A stretch of 12,270 bases of DNA from JBCCFK01 sp965262315 (lineage in GTDB: Bacteria; Actinomycetota; Acidimicrobiia; Acidimicrobiales; UBA8592): NCBI GenBank assembly GCA_965262315.1, contig CBDHFJ010000034.1, positions 1 through 12,270 on the forward strand, given 5' to 3'. Below, piece by piece: positions 6,723 through 12,270 of the stretch. A program made the translations under genes and the position numbers. The notes under the pieces were generated by a model. That model had not been told where the DNA came from, searched no databases, and worked only from the letters and a program-made list of their open reading frames with translations. Positions within the stretch are counted from its first letter, which is position 1. Each line of letters opens with the position of its first letter.

Positions 6723-8300
6723 ATGAGTCGGATTCTCGTCACCGAACGCATCGCGGAGAGCGGTCTCGACAAGCTCCGGGCAGGCGGCCACGAGGTCGAT
6801 GTCCAGCTGGACCTCTCGCCCGATCAGCTCCTGGAGGCCATCCGTGGCGCCCATGCCCTGATCGTTCGCTCGGCCACCACGGTGTCGGCCGACGTGATCG
6901 CAGCCGGGGTCGGCCTGGTCGTCGTCGGCCGCGCCGGCATCGGTCTCGACAACGTCGACGTCGACGCTGCGACCCGCCACGGCGTGATGGTGGTGAACGC
7001 ACCCCTCTCCAACACGATCTCGGCTGCCGAGCACACCATGGCCTTGCTGCTGTCTCAGGCACGCAACGTGCCCCAGGCCCATGCCGCCTTGAAGGACGGT
7101 CGCTGGGAACGCAGCCAGTGGACCGGCGTGGAGCTGGCGGACAAGACCCTCGGCATCATCGGACTCGGCCGCATCGGCAAGCTCGTCGCCGAACGGGCTG
7201 CCGCCTTCGGGATGCGTCTCGTGGGGTACGACCCCTTCGTCTCCGCCGATCGCGCCCGCCGCGTGGGGGTCGAGCTGGTGGAGCTCGACCAGTTGCTGGC
7301 CGAGGCGGACTTCGTGACCATCCACGTGGCCAAGACGCCCGAGACCGTGGGCCTGCTGAACGCCGAGCGCTTCGCGAAGGCCAAGCCCGGCCTCCGCATC
7401 GTCAACGTGGCCCGTGGCGGCATCGTCGACGAGGCCGATCTGGCCGAGGCCGTCCGGTCGGGCCAGGTGGCCGGCGCCGCACTCGACGTCTTCACCGAGG
7501 AACCCACCACGTCCTCCCCACTGTTCGATCTCCCCGAGGTCGTCGTCACCCCGCACCTGGGTGCCAGCACCCACGAGGCCCAGGACAAGGCCGGGGTGAC
7601 GATCGCCGAGCAGGTGGCACTGGCGCTGGACGGCGACTTCGTTCCCTTCGCCGTGAACGTCTCCGCCAGCGAGGTGACCGAGACCGTCCGCCCGTTCCTC
7701 CCGCTCGCCGAACAGCTCGGCGGCCTCTTCGCCGGCCTCGCCCCGGAGCTGCCCGCCCAGCTCGACCTGGAGTTTGCGGGCGAGATCGGCGGCTACGACA
7801 ACAAGATCACCGAGCTGTCGGTCATCCGCGGGTTGCTGGGCGCCATCAGTGACCAACCCGTGACCTACGTGAACGCCCTCGACGTCGCCAAGGATCGTGG
7901 CGTCAAGGTGCGCTCGATCACCACCACGTCGACCGCCGACTACGTGAATCTGGTGACGATCCGTGGCGGTGGCCGCTCGGTTGCCGGCACGCTCGGGGGC
8001 AGCAAGGGCGAGCCCCGCATCGTGATGGTCGACGACCACGCGGTCGACCTCCCACCGGCCCAGCACATGATCGTCCTGCGCAACGATGATCGGCCCGGCG
8101 TCATCGGTCGGGTGGGCACGGTCCTCGGCGAGGAGCGCATCAACATCGCCGACATGAACGTGGGCCGCAGCCCCGAGGGGATGGGGGCACTCATGGTGAT
8201 CAGCACCTCCGGCGTGATCACCGACGTTGCCGTGGAGCGCCTGCGAAACGCCGACGGCGTCTCCGAGGTCGCCGTGGTGGAGTTGCCTCAGCTCGGCTGA
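6723..8300 (+). CDS. serA: D-3-phosphoglycerate dehydrogenase (first step of serine synthesis)
   Basis: A 525-residue protein that oxidises 3-phosphoglycerate to 3-phosphohydroxypyruvate with NAD+ in the cytoplasm. The length matches the long (type I) form with an extra allosteric-substrate-binding domain plus ACT domain, as in mycobacteria. The substrate/NAD core contains VVVGRAGIGLDNVDVDAA, the nucleotide loop GIIGLGRIGKLVAERA (144-159), catalytic R231 in NVARGGIVDE, E260 in DVFTEEP and H278 in VTPHLGASTHEAQ. Residues ~315-440 form the intervening domain (LPLAEQLGGLFAGLAPEL, GYDNKITELSVIRGLL). The C-terminal ACT domain (about 449-525, IVLRNDDRPGVIGRVGTVLG) normally binds L-serine for feedback inhibition. 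ATG 6723 follows TAGATT by 7 nt, suggesting leaderless translation; a TTG 9 nt upstream is less likely. It appears to be a single-gene unit, convergent with the gene ending at 8310. Confidence 0.97.
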   Translation: MSRILVTERIAESGLDKLRAGGHEVDVQLDLSPDQLLEAIRGAHALIVRSATTVSADVIAAGVGLVVVGRAGIGLDNVDVDAATRHGVMVVNAPLSNTISAAEHTMALLLSQARNVPQAHAALKDGRWERSQWTGVELADKTLGIIGLGRIGKLVAERAAAFGMRLVGYDPFVSADRARRVGVELVELDQLLAEADFVTIHVAKTPETVGLLNAERFAKAKPGLRIVNVARGGIVDEADLAEAVRSGQVAGAALDVFTEEPTTSSPLFDLPEVVVTPHLGASTHEAQDKAGVTIAEQVALALDGDFVPFAVNVSASEVTETVRPFLPLAEQLGGLFAGLAPELPAQLDLEFAGEIGGYDNKITELSVIRGLLGAISDQPVTYVNALDVAKDRGVKVRSITTTSTADYVNLVTIRGGGRSVAGTLGGSKGEPRIVMVDDHAVDLPPAQHMIVLRNDDRPGVIGRVGTVLGEERINIADMNVGRSPEGMGALMVISTSGVITDVAVERLRNADGVSEVAVVELPQLG

Positions 8301-8309
8301 ACCGCCGGG

Positions 8310-8690
8310 TCAGGCCCGCGAGGCTCGGTAGCCGTCGGCCTCGGCATCCTCGACGGCCGCGTAGCAGCGGTCGGCGTTGGTGCGGTCGTAGACCAGGCCG
8401 CCCGGGACGTGGTAGATGCCGCTGCGCAGCTTCACCTTGACCGGATGGCTGAGGGGGCAGCTCCCGTCGGATTCGGGAGCGACCCAGTCGCCGGCAGGCG
8501 GGGGAGCCGCCGCGCCGTCGCTGGGCTCGTGGACGAGCGAGTCCGGGTCGGCGACCACCCGCAGCGGCGGCCACTCTGGTTCGCCGGCGGGGTTCTCCTC
8601 GCCGTCTCGACTCCGGAACCAGACGGCGACGATCGCCCCCAGGGTTCCCACGACGGCCGCTTTGCCGAGTCGACGCAGAAGCGTTCGCAT
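8310..8690 (-). CDS. Small membrane-anchored protein with a C-terminal sunset-like domain
   Basis: A 126-residue protein. ATG 8688-8690 follows a TACCAT -10 element by 7 nt, and I prefer it to longer starts. After a basic N-terminus (RTLLRRLGK) comes one hydrophobic helix (about residues 11-25), probably a membrane anchor or uncleaved signal. A polar Pro/Ala-rich linker (about 30-75) follows. The C-terminal module, about 77-126, has SCPLSHPVKVKLRSGIYHVP, then GGLVYDRTNADRCYA and EADGYRAS. This HP-IK...IYHVPGG...YDRT...C(F/Y)...EA...GYR pattern is the one annotated as the sunset domain, often found at the end of secreted or membrane proteins such as nuclease-like proteins. Its molecular role is not established; two Cys (C78 and C109) could pair or bind metal. 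It lies 59 bp downstream of the beta-propeller gene on the same strand. Confidence 0.72.
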   Translation of the reverse strand: MRTLLRRLGKAAVVGTLGAIVAVWFRSRDGEENPAGEPEWPPLRVVADPDSLVHEPSDGAAAPPPAGDWVAPESDGSCPLSHPVKVKLRSGIYHVPGGLVYDRTNADRCYAAVEDAEADGYRASRA

Positions 8691-8697
8691 GCAAACG

Positions 8698-8703
8698 ATG
8701 GTA
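8698..8703 (-). promoter_or_regulatory. Candidate -10 element of a leaderless promoter (sunset-domain gene)
   Basis: TACCAT on the minus strand ends 7 nt before the ATG at 8690. The 7-nt gap (CGTTTGC) has no ribosome site. The hexamer directly abuts the hairpin at 8704-8729, which therefore occupies the spacer and -35 positions. Confidence 0.5.
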
Positions 8704-8729
8704 CCGGCCCCGCTGTTGCGCGGGGCCGG
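8704..8729 (-). terminator. Perfect 10-bp GC hairpin between the beta-propeller and sunset-domain genes
   Basis: CCGGCCCCGC (8704-8713) and GCGGGGCCGG (8720-8729) are exact reverse complements around a 6-nt loop. It lies 20 bp downstream of the beta-propeller stop codon, the right place for a transcription terminator, but no T-run follows on the minus strand. It may act as a U-less terminator, an mRNA 3'-end stabiliser or a protein site, since it also fills the upstream part of the next gene's promoter. Confidence 0.5.
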
Positions 8730-8749
8730 ATCCAACGTCCGGGCAGCCG

Positions 8750-11170
8750 TCAGCCCAGGGTGATCGTGGAGGTGGTCGTGAGGTCGTCCAGGGCGTTCGC
8801 CTGGAGCTGGGCGATGCTCAGCGTCCACAGGGTGTCGCCGATCACGAGGCTGCGCTGGATCTGGCGCCGCCAGTCACCGCCGTCGGACCAGCAGAGCTCG
8901 ATCCGATCCTCGGGGCCGGGCTCGCCGCCGGCCAGGTCGTCGATGAAGGCGGTCATCACGTCTTCGGCACCCCAGTACTGGAGCTCTTCCAACGGGATCA
9001 CGTCGCAGTACCAGCTGCCGTAGCCGCCCAGGTCGTCGGCGCCGCAGTACTGGACACGGGCGCCGCCCTCCTGACCGATCCAGAAGAGCTCGTTCTCCTC
9101 GCCCAGGGCGGTGGTGTCGACGGGCTCGCAGTCGCTGGTGGGATCGGTCTGGGGCTCCTCGTGGCTGATGGTCCCGACCTCGGTGATGGTCCCGTCGTCG
9201 ATCCGCAGCAACACGGCGCCGCTCTCGCCGACCCAGGACTGGGTGGGCACGATGGCCAGCTTGCGGTCGGCCAGCCACTGGAAGGCCCGGTGGTCCCACT
9301 CGGCGGGGGAGTTGGTGTCACGCATGGTCCAGGTGGCCACCTCGGTGGGGTTCGCCGGGTCGCTGACCTGGAACAGGCTGACCTTGAGGCCGATCGTGCG
9401 GCCCTCCTCGGTGGCGTCCTGCCCGATGCCGAGTACGAAGTCCTCGTCGATCGGGTGCAGGTAGGTGGAGAAGCCGGGGATCTTCAGCTCGCCGCTCACG
9501 GTCGGGTTGGTCGGGTCGGAGAGATCGAGCACGTAGAAGGGATCGATCTGGCGGAACGTCACGGCGAAGCCGACGTCGTCGAGCAGCCGGGCCGAGTACA
9601 GGGTCTCGCCCTTGCCGAGCCCGCCGACCTGGCCCACCGGGACCATGACGTCGCCGTCCTCGGCCAGGACCGTCAGGCCGGTCTCGCTGAGGTCCCGATC
9701 GTTCCAGGGGGAGCCCTCGGTGGTGATGATCCGGAGGTAGCCGTCGTGCTCGTCCATCGAGAACTGGTTGAGCAGGCTGCCGTCGACCATGCCCGAGGCC
9801 ACGTAGGTTGCCGGCTCGTCCGGGCTGATCGAGAAGGCGTGGATGTCGGTGGTGTAGTTCTCGGACCACACGGCGATGTCGCCGTCGATCACCTCTTCGC
9901 CGGCCCACTGGGTGGTGGCGACGTAGAAGCGATCGGTGGACGAGTAGATCGTCTGGCCGCTGGCGAGGACGCCGGCGCCCGAGCCGTTGTCGAGGCCGCC
10001 GTCGAGGTCGAAGCTCAGGACCGACACCACGTCGAAGCCGCTGAAGTCGGCCGGGCGGTGCAGACGGTCGCAGGCCAGCAACGGGCCACCGGTGGTCTCG
10101 CCGTCGACGGTCAGGGAGTACTCGGGAATCCAGTCCTCGATCACGGTCTCGTCGATCAGCTCACGGTTGAAGCGCTCGGCGCGGTCCTCTCCGGACTGGC
10201 TGGACGGGTAGACCCAGGGGAGCTGGCTGGGCGGGCTGGAGAGCGCCATGCGGACGGTGTCGCCGACCCGGCGTGCGCTCAGGTAGCTGCCTTCGATGCG
10301 CATGGTCCCGGTGATCTCGAGGTTCGACGGGTCCGAGATGTCGATCTCGATGATGGAGGCCGCCGGCCCGTACCAATCCGGCTCGGGGGCGACGCTGTCG
10401 GCGAACTCGGCCTCGGCGTCGTCGATGTCCACGGCGGTGTCGGTCAGCGGGAGGGGCTCGGGGACCGGGCCGCCCCAGTAGCCGCCGTCGTTGGTGAACA
10501 GGAATGCCCGGTCGCCCTGGAAGAACATCTCGTGGCCCCAGCCGTCGCCGATCCGGATGGTGTCGGTCTTGACGGGGTCGCCGGAGGACACGTCCACGTA
10601 GGTGAGCTGCTGCTCCTGGACGACGAGAATGCGATCGCCGTCGGTCTTGACGATGTCGGGCTCGTCGACGCCGAGCTCCTGCACGTTCGTGCCCGTGAAG
10701 TCGCCGCCGCCACCGCCGTCGCCGGATTCGCTCGCGGCGTCGTCGAGGTCGCCCGAGACCTTCTCGAAGTTCTCGCTGGTCGGCGCGGACTGGGGTGCCG
10801 CGATCTCACCGCCATCGTCGCCCCCGGTCGCCGCTCCGTCGAAGGCTTCGGCCGCCTCTTCCTCGACCTCGAAGGCGATGTCGTCCTCCAGGAAGAACCG
10901 GTCCTCCCAGAAACCCCAGCCCCCGGTGTCGAGGCCGTAGGGGCCGACGCGTTCACGGGCCTCGGCCTTGAGGTGGTCGAGGAGCTCGGTGCAGTCCGCG
11001 AACGGCGTGAGCGCCGCCAGCAGGCGAATGTCCTCGCTGTCGAGTTCGACGATCGAGTCCACGTCGCGGGGCGTCACGGTGGGCGACGCGATCGGATCCG
11101 TGTCGCCGCCGCTGGAGCACGCCCCGGCGATCAGCGCCAGGGCCAGGAGCGTGGAGGAGGTTTTCCGCAT
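8750..11170 (-). CDS. Beta-propeller domain lipoprotein (Beta_propel, PF09826-like), secreted
   Basis: An 806-residue exported protein. ATG 11168-11170 has GAAGGAAG 4 nt upstream. The signal peptide MRKTSSTLLALALIAGAC ends in a slightly non-canonical lipobox (AGA-C18), followed by SSGGD, so it is probably lipid-anchored outside the membrane. Residues ~40-110 form a mostly helical region; ~110-158 is a low-complexity acidic/Gly linker ending in DGGGGGD. GTNVQELGVDEPDIVKTDGD (160-179) is the hallmark that opens the family's predicted beta-propeller. Later blade-like repeats include IIEIDISDPSNLEITGTM, YVLDLSDPTNPTVSGELK and LFQVSDPANPTEVATW (the D-S/L-SDP-NP pattern). Several Cys in the C-terminal third could form disulfides. 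The family is widespread in actinobacteria and archaea but has no settled function. It is divergent from the amidase lipoprotein; a role in the envelope is inference. Confidence 0.87.
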   Translation of the reverse strand: MRKTSSTLLALALIAGACSSGGDTDPIASPTVTPRDVDSIVELDSEDIRLLAALTPFADCTELLDHLKAEARERVGPYGLDTGGWGFWEDRFFLEDDIAFEVEEEAAEAFDGAATGGDDGGEIAAPQSAPTSENFEKVSGDLDDAASESGDGGGGGDFTGTNVQELGVDEPDIVKTDGDRILVVQEQQLTYVDVSSGDPVKTDTIRIGDGWGHEMFFQGDRAFLFTNDGGYWGGPVPEPLPLTDTAVDIDDAEAEFADSVAPEPDWYGPAASIIEIDISDPSNLEITGTMRIEGSYLSARRVGDTVRMALSSPPSQLPWVYPSSQSGEDRAERFNRELIDETVIEDWIPEYSLTVDGETTGGPLLACDRLHRPADFSGFDVVSVLSFDLDGGLDNGSGAGVLASGQTIYSSTDRFYVATTQWAGEEVIDGDIAVWSENYTTDIHAFSISPDEPATYVASGMVDGSLLNQFSMDEHDGYLRIITTEGSPWNDRDLSETGLTVLAEDGDVMVPVGQVGGLGKGETLYSARLLDDVGFAVTFRQIDPFYVLDLSDPTNPTVSGELKIPGFSTYLHPIDEDFVLGIGQDATEEGRTIGLKVSLFQVSDPANPTEVATWTMRDTNSPAEWDHRAFQWLADRKLAIVPTQSWVGESGAVLLRIDDGTITEVGTISHEEPQTDPTSDCEPVDTTALGEENELFWIGQEGGARVQYCGADDLGGYGSWYCDVIPLEELQYWGAEDVMTAFIDDLAGGEPGPEDRIELCWSDGGDWRRQIQRSLVIGDTLWTLSIAQLQANALDDLTTTSTITLG

Positions 11171-11293
11171 GGTTCTTCCTTCGGAGGGGATGCTCGTGAA
11201 GTTGAGACGGCGCCGCCCCCGCTCCTGGTTCCCCGGTTTCGAAGATTCTTTCGCGCCGCGGGGTCCGGGGTGCCGACCACTAGGGTCTCGGCC
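11171..11293. promoter_or_regulatory. Divergent promoter region between two lipoprotein genes
   Basis: A 123-bp gap. The minus-strand beta-propeller gene has a ribosome site at 11175-11182 and, further upstream, an AT-richer patch around 11240-11252 (GAAGATTCTTTC on plus) that could hold its -10, though no TANNNT was found. The right end carries the TAGGGT element serving the amidase gene. Confidence 0.4.
11281..11286 (+). promoter_or_regulatory. Candidate -10 element of a leaderless promoter (amidase gene)
   Basis: TAGGGT ends 7 nt before the GTG at 11294, with no Shine-Dalgarno in between (CTCGGCC). The arrangement matches the other leaderless candidates in the window and supports the chosen GTG start. 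Confidence 0.5.
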
Positions 11294-12270
11294 GTGCGTG
11301 TCGCCGCGGTCGGAACCGTGATCACCCTCGTCCTCACCGCCTGCACGTCGCAGTCGACACTGGTACTCGGTCCCACCGAGAGCACGGTGACACCGGTGCC
11401 CACGGCGACGGCCATCCCGGCGCCCACGTCCACGCCGGCCCCCACGTCCACGCCGGCGCCGACCCCGACGCCCACACCCACCCCTGAGCCACAGGGGTTG
11501 ATCACCGAGACGGGGGTGCCGGTCCAGATCCTGTCGTCGCTCGGCGACGAGCGGTTCGTGATGACGCCGTGTGGCCGGATCGGGACCGTCGTGGGCGGCG
11601 AGCCGCTGTTCGACATCCAGGTGGTGCTCGATCCGGGCCACGGCGGCCCCATCGACACCGGCGCGGTCGGCCCCAACGGCCTGGTGGAGCGCGACCTGAA
11701 CATGGACCTGTCGCTGCTCACCCAGACCGAGCTCGAGTCCAGGGGGATCACCGTGGCGCTGACCCGCACCCGGGACTACGCCACGATCCTGGCCACCCGA
11801 GCGGCGTTCGCCGATGCCCTCGGCGCGGACCTCATGGTGTCGATCCATCACAACGCACCGTCCGGGGTCCCCTCGGAGCTGCCCGGGACCGAGATCTTCG
11901 TCCAGAGCGACTCGCCCGAGTCCCGCCGCCTGGGCGAGGTCCTCTACGCCACGGTGGTGGACGCCCTGGCGACGGCCGAGGGGGTGGCGTGGACGACGGC
12001 CGGAGACGCAGGCGTGCTGCGGGTGCTGGCCACCGACGGCGACGACGCGTACGGCATGATCCGTCGCCCGGCCACGCCGACGGCACTGATCGAGTTGGGC
12101 TACCTGTCCAACGCCAGCGAGGCCGCCTACTTCGCCACGCCCGAGTACCTCGCGCTCGCTTCCGTCGCGCTGGCCGACGCCATCGAGGCCTACCTCGAGA
12201 CCGATGACGTCGGCCGGGGGTGGGTGGAGGAGCCCCGCGTGTTCGATCCGCAGCTGGCTCCCGGCCAGGA
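11294..12270 (+). CDS. N-acetylmuramoyl-L-alanine amidase (Amidase_3), lipoprotein, 3' end cut by window
   Basis: The frame is open from GTG 11294 to the right edge (325 full codons, no stop). The enzyme cuts the amide bond between N-acetylmuramic acid and the stem peptide of peptidoglycan, outside the membrane. The N-terminus MRVAAVGTVITLVLTAC is a lipoprotein signal with lipobox LTA-C17. A Pro/Thr/Ala linker follows (about 32-65), then a short beta-like segment (75-108). The Amidase_3 domain runs from ~109 to ~302: VVLDPGHGG (H116, Zn), GLVERDLNM (E132, Zn), MVSIHHNAPS (H185, Zn) and TALIELGYLSN (E267, catalytic). All the expected catalytic residues are present. The sequence after ~302 continues past the domain, so a C-terminal tail or extra module may lie beyond the window. 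No separate binding repeats are visible so far. The GTG start is supported by TAGGGT 7 nt upstream. It is divergent from the beta-propeller lipoprotein. Confidence 0.9.
   Translation, partial: MRVAAVGTVITLVLTACTSQSTLVLGPTESTVTPVPTATAIPAPTSTPAPTSTPAPTPTPTPTPEPQGLITETGVPVQILSSLGDERFVMTPCGRIGTVVGGEPLFDIQVVLDPGHGGPIDTGAVGPNGLVERDLNMDLSLLTQTELESRGITVALTRTRDYATILATRAAFADALGADLMVSIHHNAPSGVPSELPGTEIFVQSDSPESRRLGEVLYATVVDALATAEGVAWTTAGDAGVLRVLATDGDDAYGMIRRPATPTALIELGYLSNASEAAYFATPEYLALASVALADAIEAYLETDDVGRGWVEEPRVFDPQLAPGQ
11417..11485 (+). repeat. Pro/Thr-coding tandem repeat in the amidase linker
   Basis: Two near-identical 18-bp units (11417-11434 and 11435-11452, encoding PAPTST) are followed by a shorter partly degenerate run of 6-bp Pro-Thr units up to about 11485. 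It encodes an extended, flexible spacer that would hold the catalytic domain away from the lipid anchor. Such repeats can change length by slippage. Confidence 0.8.

Noticed and set aside
5629..6726. Open plus-strand frame of 365 codons opposite the renalase-like gene
   Set aside because: Antisense shadow rich in Arg/Gly/Val; the minus strand shows full renalase-like motifs.
6657..8066. Open minus-strand frame of 469 codons across serA
   Set aside because: It is antisense to the well-supported serA and has the His/Gly/Arg/Asp-rich composition of a GC-bias shadow with no recognisable motif.
8306..8318. Short inverted repeat CGGG-TCAGG-CCCG between serA and the sunset-domain gene
   Set aside because: Only a 4-bp stem, no T-run, and expected often by chance in GC-rich DNA.
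11171..11851. Upstream extension of the minus-strand beta-propeller frame by 227 codons
   Set aside because: It lies antisense to the amidase gene, reads as repetitive Gly/Val/Arg text complementary to the Pro-Thr repeat, and the true start is fixed by a ribosome site and signal peptide at 11170.
11569..12207. Alternative plus-strand frame of 212 codons within the amidase gene
   Set aside because: It is out of frame with the amidase, Arg/Gly/Pro-rich and lacks motifs; the amidase frame is continuous and contains all catalytic residues.

Overview
The window is strongly GC-rich with GC-ending codons and GTG/ATG starts. It carries about eleven tightly packed genes, several apparently leaderless transcripts, an actinobacterial-length serA (525 codons) with a C-terminal ACT domain, and two secreted lipoproteins. 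This points to a high-GC actinomycetote. The gene set (DUF-type beta-propeller lipoprotein, sunset-domain protein, crotonase and hotdog acyl-CoA genes) would fit the class Acidimicrobiia, but that class-level guess is inference. No phage, IS, CRISPR, tRNA or rRNA signal was seen; it reads as chromosomal housekeeping and accessory metabolism.

Layout: (1) 1-404 (+) is the 3' end of an S9-type peptidase/alpha-beta hydrolase, convergent and directly abutting a minus-strand pair, a PaaI-like hotdog thioesterase (405-800) and an enoyl-CoA hydratase/isomerase-family protein (797-1543). These two overlap by 4 bp and form one operon. (2) A 225-bp divergent control region (1544-1768) separates them from a four-gene plus-strand operon: PIG-L deacetylase (1769-2602), FAD-dependent oxidoreductase (2620-3807), AzlC (3804-4538) and AzlD (4535-4852). 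The last three are joined by ATGA overlaps. (3) On the minus strand a renalase-like FAD amine-oxidase-fold protein (5680-6660) is followed 19 bp later by a TesB-like acyl-CoA thioesterase (4857-5660). (4) Divergent from it is serA (6723-8300), the first enzyme of serine synthesis. (5) On the minus strand are a small membrane-anchored sunset-domain protein (8310-8690) and, upstream of it, a large beta-propeller lipoprotein (8750-11170). (6) Divergent from the latter, a lipoprotein N-acetylmuramoyl-L-alanine amidase begins at 11294 and runs off the right edge.

The most coherent regulatory signal is that four transcription-unit heads (6660 minus, 6723 plus, 8690 minus, 11294 plus) lack a Shine-Dalgarno sequence and each have a TANNNT -10 hexamer ending 6-7 nt before the start codon, the layout of leaderless mRNAs. 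The other heads (1543 minus, 1769 plus, 11170 minus) have clear Shine-Dalgarno sequences instead. The most interesting metabolic unit is the PIG-L / FAD oxidoreductase / AzlCD operon, which looks like modification of a small molecule coupled to its export; its substrate cannot be read from the sequence. I saw no clearly new defence or mobile system.
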